Part shown: positions 51,632 to 60,581 of the stretch, piece by piece | Numbering within the stretch: position 1 is the stretch's first letter | How the letters are laid out: every line of letters begins with the position of its first letter | From: Methylosinus sporium | Lineage (GTDB): Bacteria > Pseudomonadota > Alphaproteobacteria > Rhizobiales > Beijerinckiaceae | DNA: 64,000 bases | Direction: 5' to 3' | Assembly (NCBI RefSeq): GCF_003113265.1 | Contig: NZ_PUIV01000003.1 | Coordinates: forward strand, 124,001-188,000 | The notes under the pieces: model-generated | What the model was told of the DNA's origin: nothing | The model's input: the letters and a program-made list of their open reading frames with translations, nothing else | Databases searched by the model: none | Made by a program: the position numbers and the translations under genes

Positions 51632-53037
51632 ACGTCGAGCGCCACGGCCTCCGTCGCCTCGCCCGGCTCGACGCCCGCGGCGGGGAGCCGCACCTTGAAG
51701 GTCGCGCCGCCGCCCGGCGTCTCCTCGACGCGAATTTCGCCCCCGAGCAGATCGACCAGCTCGCGGACGATCGCCAATCCGAGCCCCGTGCCCGGCGTCG
51801 CCTCGTCCTTTCGCCAGAAGGGCTCGAAAATGCGGGAGCGGTCGGCTTCGGCGACGCCGACGCCGTGATCGACGACCTCGATCGCACATTCGGGCAGCAC
51901 GCGAACGATGACGACGCCGCCTTCGGGCTCCGCGCGCACCGCATTGGCGATGAGATTGGTGACGATGCTGTCGACGCTCCATCGCGATGCGAGCGCCGCG
52001 ACTTGACGCGACGGCGCCTCGAACTGAATCTCGCGATTATTGCCGATCGCGATCGGCACATAATCCGCGGCGACCGTCAGCGCGACATCGTAGAGATCGA
52101 TCTTCTGCGGCGCGATACGCCCGCGTTCCTCGATCTGCGCGAGCAGCAGCATCTGCTCGACGATCGTCTGCACGCGCAGCACATCCCGCTCCATTTCCGA
52201 TTTGAGCGGGCCCTCCTCCATTTTGCCGACGCGCGCGCGCAAAATCGTGATCGGCGTGCGCAGCTCATGCGCCGAATTGGCGGAGAAACGCCGCTGACGC
52301 TCGACGCCCTCGCGCACACGCTCGAACGCCTTGTTCACCGCTTCGACGAAGGGCAGCACTTCCGACGGCGCCTCCTCCGGCGCGATGCGCTCCTTCAACG
52401 AATTCACGTCGATTTTCGCGACTTTCGTCGCGGCGGCGCGCAAAGGCGCGAGCCCGCGATCGACCACGAATAGCGCGATGAGACACATGGCCGCCCAATG
52501 CGGAAGAAAGATCAGCGCCCCATAGATCGAGGTCATTCGGTAGGGCAGCAGAAAAAAGTCGCGCCACTGGAATTTCGCGCCATAAGTCGCGATGACGACC
52601 TCGCCGATCGGCGAATCGAAAACCGCGGATTCGCCATGGCGCAAGGAGCCGCCGACAGCGATCTCGATAGGCGAGCGGAACAGCTTCAGCCGACCGACGC
52701 CTTCGAAGGCCTTCGTCAATTCCGGCGCCGATCCTGGAAGCGCTTTGCCCGTGCGCGGATCGAAAGCGGCAAAACGAAAATCCGGATTTGCGGACATGAA
52801 TTGCCGCAATTCGTCGGTCATCGCGATCGATCTTTCGCCGTCTGCGCCCTTGCGCAGCGCCGCGAGCATGATCGAGCCCACGCGAGGACGCATCAGATCG
52901 TCGAGAGACCCGAGCCCGCCCGGAAACCCCGAGACCAGAACGCCGCCGACGACGACCGGCGGCAGAGTGAGATAGCCGAGAATCGAGCCGAAGATCGCAT
53001 AGACGATCAATCGCGACGAAAGCGACCGCAGCCTCAT
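51595..53037 (-). CDS. Sensor histidine kinase
   Basis: A 480-residue inner-membrane kinase from ATG 53037; longer frames run over the response regulator. TM1 (about 10-32), a periplasmic sensor of about 120 residues, TM2 (about 165-190, SIYGALIFLPHWAAMCLIALFVVD), a HAMP-like stretch, and HisKA with the phosphorylated histidine in FSANSAHELRTPITIL. HATPase follows with N-box NLIANAVRAEPE, G1 VVDHGVGV, and G2 GTGLGLAIV. It overlaps the regulator by four bases (ATGA) and converges with the CCA-domain gene. The signal is unknown. Confidence 0.94.
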   Translation of the reverse strand: MRLRSLSSRLIVYAIFGSILGYLTLPPVVVGGVLVSGFPGGLGSLDDLMRPRVGSIMLAALRKGADGERSIAMTDELRQFMSANPDFRFAAFDPRTGKALPGSAPELTKAFEGVGRLKLFRSPIEIAVGGSLRHGESAVFDSPIGEVVIATYGAKFQWRDFFLLPYRMTSIYGALIFLPHWAAMCLIALFVVDRGLAPLRAAATKVAKIDVNSLKERIAPEEAPSEVLPFVEAVNKAFERVREGVERQRRFSANSAHELRTPITILRARVGKMEEGPLKSEMERDVLRVQTIVEQMLLLAQIEERGRIAPQKIDLYDVALTVAADYVPIAIGNNREIQFEAPSRQVAALASRWSVDSIVTNLIANAVRAEPEGGVVIVRVLPECAIEVVDHGVGVAEADRSRIFEPFWRKDEATPGTGLGLAIVRELVDLLGGEIRVEETPGGGATFKVRLPAAGVEPGEATEAVALDVQPFDQRCERSA

Positions 53038-53714
53038 GGCCCATGCGCTTCGCGGATGAGATAGCCGATGCCGCGCGGCGCGTGAATTTCGACGTCGGCC
53101 TGCTGATCCTTCAAACGCTGCCGCAGTCGCATGGCGACCATCTTCAGCGCGCCTATGTGCGAGGGATCGTCCGCCCCATAGAGCTCTTCGAGCAGCGTCG
53201 AGAAAGTGACCGCCCGTCCGGCGCGACGCATCAGCGCCCCCAGCAGCACCAGCTCCCGTTTCGGCACGACGAGCGGATGCCCGCCGATGGAGGCGCTCTC
53301 CGAATTGAGATCGAAAGCGAGCCGGCCGACGACGACCGGCGGCGCCGCTTCGCCGCCGGGGCGCCGAAGGCTCGCGCGAATGCGCGCCAGCAACTCCTCG
53401 GGAGAAAAGGGCTTGGTCAGATAATCGTCGACGCCCGCGTCGAGTCCGTCGACCCGGTCCTCGATCGAGCGCGCCGCCGTCACCGCCAGAATGCGGATTC
53501 CCGGCCGAATACGCTTCGCCGCGGCGACGATCGAGAGGCCGTCGCCATCGGGCAGACGCCGATCGAGCAGCATCACCGCATAGTCGCGGGCGCCGAGCGC
53601 CCCCGGCACATCCGCCAAAGCCCGGACGCAATCTGGAAAATAGCCGGCGCGCCGGACGCGATCGGCGATCAATGTCGAAATATCGGGTTGATCTTCGACG
53701 ATCAGAATTCGCAT
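53034..53714 (-). CDS. OmpR-type response regulator
   Basis: A 226-residue partner of the kinase. Receiver domain MRILIVEDQPDISTLIADRVRRAGYFP with acidic pocket E-D and the phosphorylated Asp in VMLLDRRLPDGDG (about residue 51), switch Lys in YLTKPFSPEELLARI. The winged-helix DNA-binding domain covers about 125-226 (VVPKRELVLLGALMRRAGRAVTFSTLLEELYG). First gene of the coupled pair. Confidence 0.95.
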   Translation of the reverse strand: MRILIVEDQPDISTLIADRVRRAGYFPDCVRALADVPGALGARDYAVMLLDRRLPDGDGLSIVAAAKRIRPGIRILAVTAARSIEDRVDGLDAGVDDYLTKPFSPEELLARIRASLRRPGGEAAPPVVVGRLAFDLNSESASIGGHPLVVPKRELVLLGALMRRAGRAVTFSTLLEELYGADDPSHIGALKMVAMRLRQRLKDQQADVEIHAPRGIGYLIREAHGP

Positions 53715-53859
53715 CGAACGACGGTCCCCATCGAGCTTCGACAGGCGAAGATCGTAAGGCGCGAGACGCCGAAAGCGCGCCACTCGACTGACTGTCGCGC
53801 CATTATCGAGCGCCGGCCGGCCGGCCGCAACAGAAAATGCGCGCGTCGCTCGCGCGCGC

Positions 53860-54687
53860 TCACTCGCCGGTCTGTAATAAAGTCCCGGCCCGGCGCGCTG
53901 CGGCGAGCAGGCGCACAAAGGCGAAAGAGGCGACGGCGAATAGCGCGGCGTCCAGCGCCAATCCATAAATCATCAGATCGAGGCGAAGCGCATGGTCGAC
54001 GAGAACGCCGCGCAGCCCCTCGAACACATAAGTCGGCGGCAGCGCCCAGCAGATCGGCTGCAGCCAGGAAGGCAGAACGGCGACCGGATAATAGACGCAG
54101 CCGAGCGGCTGAATGACGAACATCAGCGACCAGACGAGACTTTCCGCGCCCAATCCATAGCGCAGCAGCAGCCCCGACACGAACAGGCCGACGCTCCAGG
54201 CGAAGAAGATCAGAATGGCGAAAAAGGCGGCGAAAGCAAAGCCGAGCGCCCAGAGATTGAAGCCGAAGAACCAAATGGCCAGGATCGTCACCGGAACCAT
54301 GCCGACCAGGAGGCGAATGAGGCTCATCGCCATCATGGAGACGACGAATTCCGCCGGCCGCAGCGGGCTCATGAAGAGATTGGCGATATTGCGGGACCAC
54401 ATCTCCTCGAGAAAAGAGAAAGAAAATCCCTGCTGGCCGCGAAGCAAAATATCCCACAGCAGCACCGCGCCGATCAGCGAGCCGGCAGCGATCGTCGTCT
54501 TATCGGCGCCCGCGAGACCGCCCGGCGCGCGCAGGAGATAGGTCTGCAGAAAGCCCCAGGTGAGCATTTGCACCGTCGGCCAATACATCATCTCCAACAT
54601 GCGCGGCATCGACGAGCGCAGCAGATAGGAATAGCGCAAGGTCATCGCGCCGACGCGCGCGAGCGAGAATTCCAAAGACGCGCTCAT
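53860..54687 (-). CDS. ABC-2-type exporter permease
   Basis: A 275-residue permease from ATG 54687 (MSASLEFSLARVGAMTLRYSYLLRSSMPRMLEMMYWPTVQMLTWGFLQTYL) with six helices of the ABC-2 type. It overlaps the ATPase gene by four bases. The pair is a drug, lipid or polysaccharide exporter; the cargo is not indicated by sequence. The frame upstream past 54687 lies on the ATPase and is not coding. Confidence 0.9.
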   Translation of the reverse strand: MSASLEFSLARVGAMTLRYSYLLRSSMPRMLEMMYWPTVQMLTWGFLQTYLLRAPGGLAGADKTTIAAGSLIGAVLLWDILLRGQQGFSFSFLEEMWSRNIANLFMSPLRPAEFVVSMMAMSLIRLLVGMVPVTILAIWFFGFNLWALGFAFAAFFAILIFFAWSVGLFVSGLLLRYGLGAESLVWSLMFVIQPLGCVYYPVAVLPSWLQPICWALPPTYVFEGLRGVLVDHALRLDLMIYGLALDAALFAVASFAFVRLLAAARRAGTLLQTGE

Positions 54688-55439
54688 GCGGCGGCTCCAT
54701 TGCCGCGCCCGCGCGCGACATCGAGAAACACGTCTTCGAGATTGCCGCGGCCATAGCGCGCGAGCAGCTCGGCGGGCGAGCCGTCGTCGACGAGGCTTCC
54801 CTCCTTCAGCATCATCACGCGATCGCAGAGGCGCTCCACCTCCGCCATATTGTGCGAGGCGAGCAGGATCGCGCAATTGCGCCGGCGGCGATAATCCTCG
54901 AGATGCGCGCGCACCCAATCGGCCGTGTCAGGATCGAGCGAGGCGGTGGGCTCGTCGAGCAGCAAGAGCTCCGGCTCGTTGATGAGCGCCTTGGCGAGCG
55001 CGACGCGCGTCTTCTGCCCGGCGGAGAGACGCCCGCTCGGACGATCGAGAAATTCTTTCAAGGCGAGATCGCCGGCCAGCTCCTCGATCTTGTCGGCGAC
55101 GCCGCGAACGCCATAGAGCCGACCGAAGACGGTGAGATTCTGCCGCACGGTCAAGCGATGCGGCATGTCCACATAGGGGCTCTCGAAATTCATGCGGCCG
55201 AGCGCATGATAGCGATCTTTCAGAAATTCACGGCCGAAGATTTCGATCGTTCCCGTCGTCGGCTCGATGAGGCCCATGACCATGCCGATGGTCGTGGTCT
55301 TGCCGGCGCCATTGCCGCCGAGCAGACCCGTCACCGAGCCGGCGGGAAGCGCGAAGCTCAGCGGCTTCACGGCCACGGTCTCGGCGTAGGTTTTGGAGAC
55401 GCCGGCGACGCGGAGGATGGGGGAGGTGTCGGGCGACAT
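54684..55439 (-). CDS. ABC-2-type exporter ATP-binding protein
   Basis: A 251-residue ATPase: Walker A GGNGAGKTT (about 42-50), Q-loop region PYVDMPHRLTVRQNL, signature LSAGQKTRVALAKAL (usual LSGGQ with Ala in place of the first Gly), Walker B LLLLDEPTASLD, switch His in LASHNMAEVE. The C-terminus ends GRGNLEDVFLDVARGRG, typical of exporters. First gene of the pair. The AT-rich island begins about 15 bases upstream of its start. Confidence 0.93.
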   Translation of the reverse strand: MSPDTSPILRVAGVSKTYAETVAVKPLSFALPAGSVTGLLGGNGAGKTTTIGMVMGLIEPTTGTIEIFGREFLKDRYHALGRMNFESPYVDMPHRLTVRQNLTVFGRLYGVRGVADKIEELAGDLALKEFLDRPSGRLSAGQKTRVALAKALINEPELLLLDEPTASLDPDTADWVRAHLEDYRRRRNCAILLASHNMAEVERLCDRVMMLKEGSLVDDGSPAELLARYGRGNLEDVFLDVARGRGNGAAA

Positions 55440-55586
55440 GGGTGTATTTAGGGCTTCAGGTGAATAGTATAAAGCACCAGGAAAGCAAAAACTACCCCTG
55501 AAGCAATACCAGAAATATCCTCACACATATTTTTAGATATAGCAAAATCGACAGAATCGCCAGGAATTTTTACCAGGCCCACGTTA

Positions 55587-56294
55587 TTATGCAGCATCAA
55601 GCCCCATAGCACTTTTTTGCTCTCCCGACATACCTGCTAGAAGCTGCTTCTTCGCTGTTGTAGAAAATTTATTCCAAAGCACCTGCGCCACCGTACAGAG
55701 GAGCAAGCGGTGAACAATATCAACCCCCTGAATAAATAAATCAATCGCCGAATTGTATGTCGGCTTAGCCGTTTTTATATCCGCTATTTTTGTATACCCC
55801 ACCCACGACCCGGGTATTTGCCCATGAACAATAGCAGAAATCTTCGAATACCACTTATTAATCTGAGAAACAAGGCCGATCTTATGCTGTAGTTCTGAAA
55901 ATTTTTCAGAGTGAACCTTATGGTAGTCGATAATCTCTTTCTTATCTAAAAAATACTCCGGGCTCCTGACCAGTGTTGCCAGTTCTGAATGATGCGTCCT
56001 AAAATAGGTGTAAAATAAAGCACATTCGAATACAGCTCTTATTTGCGCAGACGCTGGTTTATAAAGAGACAATGCGACCAAGGCTGCTACATGTTGACCC
56101 GCTATTTGCATTTCGCGGATAAAAGAAAGCGCCGGATTACCTGCGTCCGCATTCTCAAGCTGCCGCGACCATACTGCGAGCCGAAGATTAGCGGCCGCTA
56201 ATCTCTCTATAGCAGGCTGATCCGAAAGGAAGTCACAAACATTAGAATTCCAGTCAACGGCAGTAATAGCCGCTTTGAATTTATTGGTCAGCAT
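55587..56294 (-). CDS. Hypothetical all-helical protein, 235 aa (island gene 3)
   Basis: Not confidently assigned. The sequence MLTNKFKAAITAVDWNSNVCDFLSDQPAIERLAAANLRLAVWSRQLENADAG...RAVFECALFYTYFRTHHSELATL...VHSEKFSELQHKIGLVSQINKWYSKISAIVHGQIPGSW looks all-helical. It resembles the four-helix arrangement of HEPN-like and DUF5677/DUF6988-type proteins, which often accompany defence or toxin cassettes. No clear RNase motif (R-x4-6-H) was found. It starts 8 bases after the previous gene. No signal peptide or membrane helix. Low GC, like the whole cassette. Confidence 0.7.
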   Translation of the reverse strand: MLTNKFKAAITAVDWNSNVCDFLSDQPAIERLAAANLRLAVWSRQLENADAGNPALSFIREMQIAGQHVAALVALSLYKPASAQIRAVFECALFYTYFRTHHSELATLVRSPEYFLDKKEIIDYHKVHSEKFSELQHKIGLVSQINKWYSKISAIVHGQIPGSWVGYTKIADIKTAKPTYNSAIDLFIQGVDIVHRLLLCTVAQVLWNKFSTTAKKQLLAGMSGEQKSAMGLDAA

Positions 56295-56302
56295 GCACCC
56301 GC

Positions 56303-56758
56303 CTATCTGTTGTTAATTCCTTTGAGGTATGCATCGGACGACTTGCCCGCAAGGATATCCATAAAAATCCGACAATCCTCTGCATTCGCCACCTCAAAGA
56401 ACCGCTTCAGGCCCAGAGCCAAGCTCTTTTGCATAGCGGGCGCAATCATGGATTCCCGCAGCAACGGAGACGCAACTTTCATTAATTCCATAACCATTTT
56501 TTTCGACATTTTTTTTGCTTTTACAGCAATCAATGCGTCATCCAATCCGCTGCCCGCAGGGGAACCCGTTGCCGCACGACCGCCGTCAAAAGTGGATATT
56601 CCCCTAATTGTATCTAGAATTATTTGGCTAAGCTCGTGGCCAAAGGCACCGCTGTCCAATTCGATAGCCAGCGCTCTGAGATCATCGACGCTCAGTTCGC
56701 TCTGAATCAGCGAGGCAAGAAAGCTCCTAAGTATGCGCTGACGTGCTTTCCGGTCCAT
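56303..56758 (-). CDS. Hypothetical protein, 151 aa (island gene 2)
   Basis: No family recognised. MDRKARQRILRSFLASLIQSELSVDDLRALAIELDSGAFGHELSQIILDTIRGISTF, then a Gly/Ser-rich break, then a Lys-rich helix (DDALIAVKAKKMSKKMVMELMKVASPLLRESM) and FFEVANAEDCRIFMDILAGKSSDAYLKGINNR. Probably two helical domains joined by a flexible loop. It begins 4 bases after the ParA-like gene, so coupling with it is likely; it may be an adaptor for the ATPase. Confidence 0.7.
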   Translation of the reverse strand: MDRKARQRILRSFLASLIQSELSVDDLRALAIELDSGAFGHELSQIILDTIRGISTFDGGRAATGSPAGSGLDDALIAVKAKKMSKKMVMELMKVASPLLRESMIAPAMQKSLALGLKRFFEVANAEDCRIFMDILAGKSSDAYLKGINNR

Positions 56759-56762
56759 CCGT

Positions 56763-57692
56763 TCACGCTCCTACGCGGCCAATAAACTCTTCGGCCACGC
56801 GAAGAAGGTTCCTAAACGCCTCGGTACTATAGGGCTTTCCACTCGCCCACACAAACCCTCGCCCGCCCTCCGGTTCAGCAAATACCTTGTATTTTTTTAA
56901 CGTAGCGGTGAGACAAAGCGGCGTATAGGCAGAGTCCGCACGAATTTCAGCTTCCTCCCGCGATATGCTTGAACGCGGCGCAGAATTAAACAAAATATGC
57001 GCCTTTGGAGGCACCCCACCGACAGCTTTCGCAGAAATAAATTGCGTCATTAGTCCAATCCCTCGAACAGCATATCGCTGTGGCACCACGGGAATTAGAA
57101 CGTGATCCGAGTTCCGCAGCGATGTTTTCGTAAAAAGCGACCCTGCCGGATGGCAGTCGATATAGATAATATCATAATTTTCTCGACACTCAGAAATAAA
57201 CTTCGCAAACCGCTCTTCAATTGGCCTTGTGTCTTCCGTCGCCTGCCCAAGAGCAGCATACATGAGATCCAATGTCGACAGAACAATATCAAGCCTTGCT
57301 TTTGTTCCAGAAAATACATTTGTTACGACACTACTCAACTTCGGTGGCTCATGGTTTCCAGGAACCTGCAGCCTATACGGATCCAGGTCATCGTCGTCGT
57401 CTATCAATACCGATAATATGGTTTTCTTTGCCGTCTCTGCTTCAAAGTAACTCTTTGCCGGGAGATAAGCTTGAGAAAGATTGAACTGAGGGTCATAGTC
57501 GATTACTAATACCCTCCGCTCCTTACCTTTTATTAAGTACCTCGCTGTCACGCCAGCCAAGTGTGCAGTGACAGTCGTCTTGCCCACCCCGCCTTTCATG
57601 TTCATTACAGTCACGACGACGCCCAAAGCAGACTCCTTTAAAACGGTCGCAGTCCGACAGCGATTCTTTAAAATAGGGATAACCTGTTTCAC
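56763..57692 (-). CDS. ParA/MinD/Soj-like P-loop ATPase (island gene 1)
   Basis: A 309-residue ATPase from GTG 57692. The deviant Walker A is VTVMNMKGGVGKTTVTAHLAG (KGGVGKTT, about residues 34-41), switch 1 VLVIDYDPQFNLSQAY, switch 2 region YDIIYIDCHPAGSLFTKTSL, and NTP-specificity region VLIPVVPQRYAVRGIGLMTQFI. This is the ParA partition fold, but there is no ParB gene or parS-like repeat nearby. First gene of the three-gene island operon, so its partners are the two unknown proteins. Possible roles: plasmid-like maintenance, cargo positioning or phage defence. Confidence 0.88.
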   Translation of the reverse strand: MKQVIPILKNRCRTATVLKESALGVVVTVMNMKGGVGKTTVTAHLAGVTARYLIKGKERRVLVIDYDPQFNLSQAYLPAKSYFEAETAKKTILSVLIDDDDDLDPYRLQVPGNHEPPKLSSVVTNVFSGTKARLDIVLSTLDLMYAALGQATEDTRPIEERFAKFISECRENYDIIYIDCHPAGSLFTKTSLRNSDHVLIPVVPQRYAVRGIGLMTQFISAKAVGGVPPKAHILFNSAPRSSISREEAEIRADSAYTPLCLTATLKKYKVFAEPEGGRGFVWASGKPYSTEAFRNLLRVAEEFIGRVGA

Positions 57693-57750
57693 CTGAAATC
57701 ATCAAGCTATCAGTCTAGATCATGCCGCAGTTCCTCGAACCGCGCCCCAC

Positions 57751-58632
57751 TCACGGCACGGCCGCAGCCTCGCGCGGCGCCCGATGGCGCAGGCCGAACA
57801 TATAAGCGCGCGCCAGATTGCGGCCGCTTCTGCGATCATGCTCGGTCAGCAGGCGCAGAGCGAGATCGGCCGAGCGATAGCAATCATGCGCGATCTGCGC
57901 GACGCCGATCAATTCGTCGTCGGCGAGCAGATCGAGGCGCATGAAGTCGCGCACGAAAATAGCGTCGCTCCAGACGATCTGGCTCATGCCCGCGAAGACA
58001 TTATTGCCGAGCATCAAAGGCTTGAGCACGCGGCTCATCATCGGCGTGAAGCGATGCAGCACATAGCCCTGCGAACGCAGGAACAGCTCTATTTCCGAGA
58101 AAAGCGGCTGGCCTTCATAGAGCGGCAGGAACTCGACCTCGATATGCAGCACATAGGCGCGGCGCAATCTCTCGACCGCGTTCTGCAGGATCATCAGCTC
58201 CGCGCCCTGCACGTCCAATTCCAGAAATGTCGCGCCCTCGGTCTCGGCCACATCGTCGAGCCGCACAGTGTCGATCTCTTGCGTCGCGACGACTTCCGAC
58301 CACACCGGAAAGCCGTGGAACATCTCCATCGCCGCCGGATTGGGCTTCAGCAGCGAGGTCATGTCGCGCGCGGCGCATATGTGCAGCGTATGGCGTCCGC
58401 CATCGCCGACGGCGTGCGGCAGATAGACATCGCCCGGATTTTTGCGCGCGTTCAGCTCTTCGACGGCCCCCTCGTCGGGCTCGAAGCCGACGATGGTCGC
58501 CTCGCCGCCGCGCAGCAGAGGCGCATAGACCGGCTCGCCGCTGATATGGCGCGCGCCAATGTCGACGATTCTGTGCGGGACGCTCGCCCCGGCGAGCTCG
58601 ATGAAGGGAGGGAGAAGGTCCGCAGGTTCCAT
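57751..58632 (-). CDS. FkbM-family methyltransferase
   Basis: About 293 residues from ATG 58632. SAM-binding region HRIVDIGARHISGEPVYAPLLRGGEATIVGFEPDEGAVEELN; then the FkbM motif TEGATFLELDVQGAELMILQNAVERLRRAYVLHIEVEFLPLYEGQPLFSEIELFLRSQGYVLH. FkbM enzymes O-methylate polyketides, glycans or lipopolysaccharide sugars. No biosynthetic cluster is adjacent, so the acceptor is unknown. The frame extension to 58809 is not supported. Confidence 0.88.
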   Translation of the reverse strand: MEPADLLPPFIELAGASVPHRIVDIGARHISGEPVYAPLLRGGEATIVGFEPDEGAVEELNARKNPGDVYLPHAVGDGGRHTLHICAARDMTSLLKPNPAAMEMFHGFPVWSEVVATQEIDTVRLDDVAETEGATFLELDVQGAELMILQNAVERLRRAYVLHIEVEFLPLYEGQPLFSEIELFLRSQGYVLHRFTPMMSRVLKPLMLGNNVFAGMSQIVWSDAIFVRDFMRLDLLADDELIGVAQIAHDCYRSADLALRLLTEHDRRSGRNLARAYMFGLRHRAPREAAAVP

Positions 58633-58721
58633 GAAAGCCTCGCCCGATAGCCGGCGCGTCGATCGGCGTGCCAATATCAGCGAGCTTTGAGCGCCGCCGC
58701 TTGCGCGGGACTGGCGCGCAC

Positions 58722-59594
58722 TCATTTCTGGCAGTCGCGGCAAAAGAAGGTCGAGCGCCCGCTCTGGATCACGCGCGAGACATGGCCGCGGCAGCCGGGC
58801 GTCGGACAAGGCGCGTCCTCGCGGTCATAGACGCGGAAAGAGTGCTGGAAATAGCCGAGCGAGCCATCGGTCTGGCGATGGTCGCGCAGGCTGGAGCCGC
58901 CCGCCTCTATCGCTTCGCCGAGCACTTGTCTTATCGCCTCGACGAGATCGACGAGGCCGCGTTTCGGCTTGCCCTTGGCGTCGACCAGCGTCCCCGCCGC
59001 GCGCAAGGGCGAGAGATACGAACGGTGCATCGCCTCGCAGACATAAATATTGCCGAGGCCGGCGATGATGCGCTGATCGAGCAGCGCGGCTTTCAGCGGC
59101 GCCTTGCGGCCGCGCAGCTCCTCGGCGAGACGCTGCGGCGTCAGCTCCGGCCCCAGCGGCTCGACGCCGAGACCATTGAACAGCGGATGCGCCGCCATCT
59201 CGCCACGCGGAACCAGCAGCATGAAGCCGAAACGGCGCGGGTCGTTATAGGTGACGCTGGCGCCGCTCGTGAAATGGAACACGACATGGTCATGCGCCGG
59301 CTTGGTGGTCACGGCCCGGTGATAGGCGCCCTCGGGGTCGTCGGCGTCGATGCGGAAGGAGCCGCTCATGCCGAGATGCATGATGAGCGTCTCGCCGCTG
59401 TCCAGCTCGCCCAAGAGATATTTCGCCCGCCGCTTCAGCGCCTCGACGCGCCGTCCCGCGAGCCGCGCGGCAAAGCCCTGCGGAAAGGGAAAGCGCAGAT
59501 CGGCGCGGCGCAGCTCCACCTGCGCGAGGCCTGAGCCGGTGAAGACGGGCTCGAGCCCGCGGCGGACCGTCTCGACCTCGGGCAGCTCGGGCAT
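58722..59594 (-). CDS. mutM: Formamidopyrimidine-DNA glycosylase
   Basis: Excises 8-oxoguanine and nicks the strand. 290 residues from ATG 59594, giving the essential [10 protein letters not shown] terminus, whose Pro2 (exposed after Met removal) is the nucleophile and Glu3 the acid. Lys in [25 protein letters not shown] and the C-terminal zinc finger [28 protein letters not shown] are present. It sits 4 bases from thyX on the same strand. Confidence 0.97.
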   Translation of the reverse strand: MPELPEVETVRRGLEPVFTGSGLAQVELRRADLRFPFPQGFAARLAGRRVEALKRRAKYLLGELDSGETLIMHLGMSGSFRIDADDPEGAYHRAVTTKPAHDHVVFHFTSGASVTYNDPRRFGFMLLVPRGEMAAHPLFNGLGVEPLGPELTPQRLAEELRGRKAPLKAALLDQRIIAGLGNIYVCEAMHRSYLSPLRAAGTLVDAKGKPKRGLVDLVEAIRQVLGEAIEAGGSSLRDHRQTDGSLGYFQHSFRVYDREDAPCPTPGCRGHVSRVIQSGRSTFFCRDCQK

Positions 59595-59598
59595 GGGC

Positions 59599-60279
59599 TC
59601 AGAACCGCCCCGCCTTCCAGGCCGCGACGGCGACCGGGACAATGGGCTCGATGAGCTTTTCCATCGCCTCGGCGTAGACGCGGATCTCATATTGCGCGTG
59701 CGGATCGGCCCGGAGAGACAGAAACTTGAACAAATTCAGCAAATTGACCTTTGCGAACATATGGCTGTAGGTGGACACCGGCAGAACGGTGCGGGCCAGC
59801 TCCCGCGGCCAGCCGGCGGCCAGCAGCTCGCGATAGGTGGCGAAAGCGGCCTCGAAGCCGGCGCGCAGCTTCTCCACCTCGGCGCGGCGCGCCTCGAGAT
59901 CGCCGCCGGGCTGGCGGCCCTGCTTATTGGTCGTCGCCTGTTCGCCGATGTTTTCCGGGTCGGGGAGGTAATAGGTCTCCGGCAATTCGCGATAGCGGCC
60001 GGAAAGTTCATTGAATGTCCAAGTTCGGTGCCGGTGCCATTGGCGGAGCACGAAGATCGGCGCCATCACCTCGAATTGGAACTCCACCGCCTCGAAGGGT
60101 GTCGTATGGCGGTTCTTCCAGAGGTAATCGATGAGCTTCTTGTCCGAGCCCTCGTTCTCGCCGGCGCGCCAGGCGGCGTCATAGGAGACGCGGGCCGCGC
60201 GCACGATGGAGAGGTCCGAGCCCATGTGATCGACGAGGCGGACGAAACCATGGTCCAGGACTTTGATCTGATTTGACAT
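59599..60279 (-). CDS. thyX: Flavin-dependent thymidylate synthase ThyX
   Basis: Makes dTMP from dUMP with FAD, NADPH and methylene-THF, replacing ThyA. 226 residues from ATG 60279. The ThyX motif RHR-x7-S is [11 protein letters not shown], preceded by VLRQWH, and followed by [18 protein letters not shown]. The C-terminal [42 protein letters not shown] carries substrate-binding residues. Co-oriented with mutM. A functional thyA is not visible in this window. Confidence 0.97.
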   Translation of the reverse strand: MSNQIKVLDHGFVRLVDHMGSDLSIVRAARVSYDAAWRAGENEGSDKKLIDYLWKNRHTTPFEAVEFQFEVMAPIFVLRQWHRHRTWTFNELSGRYRELPETYYLPDPENIGEQATTNKQGRQPGGDLEARRAEVEKLRAGFEAAFATYRELLAAGWPRELARTVLPVSTYSHMFAKVNLLNLFKFLSLRADPHAQYEIRVYAEAMEKLIEPIVPVAVAAWKAGRF

Positions 60280-60581
60280 ACGACGCCGTTCCGCCCTTCC
60301 CCGGCTCGCCCCCCGCGTTCTATGGCGGATGGAGCTGAGCCTCGCCCATCGATAACATGTTTTGGGCAGCGCGCCCCTCGCAGGGCTTGCAGATTCACAT
60401 ATCTTCCAACTCACCCACGACGTCCTGGCCGGGCTCGTCCCGGCCAGGACGACCTTGGAGCCTTATGAGATCTGTGAATGTGATAGTCCTCCCCTAGGAG
60501 AGGGTGGTTTTCGCCCCCAGCCATAGCCATAGGCGCAAAGGCGCGTTATATCGCCCGGAACGCCACCGGACCCGAGAGATT
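60280..60581. other. Divergent thyX/ubiE intergenic region with strong palindrome
   Basis: Contains a perfect 13-base hairpin (CGTCCTGGCCGGG at 60421-60433, 5-base loop, CCCGGCCAGGACG at 60439-60451). It looks like a dispersed palindromic element common between rhizobial genes. ATTCACA (60393-60399) and TGTGAAT (60473-60479) form an outer inverted pair, and CTCCCCTAGGAGAGGG lies nearby. Both promoters must be here, but I could not assign boxes. Confidence 0.6.

Larger units (their letters stand above)
55455..57712. mobile_element. AT-rich genomic island with a three-gene cassette
   Basis: Composition changes abruptly: AT-rich codons (AAA, AAT, ATA, TTT) dominate here, whereas both flanks are strongly GC-rich. 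It carries three tightly packed minus-strand genes (ParA-like ATPase, 151-residue protein, 235-residue protein) and no integrase, transposase or tRNA. An inverted GCTTCAGG/CCTGAAGC pair lies at the low-coordinate edge (55453-55460 and 55497-55504). The compact operon and foreign composition suggest transfer from a lower-GC donor. Whether it is a mobile element in itself is inference. Confidence 0.7.

Noticed and set aside
55587-56294. HEPN ribonuclease in the AT-rich island
   Set aside because: The fold looks helical and HEPN-like, but I could not find a convincing R-x4-6-H motif, so no nuclease call was made.
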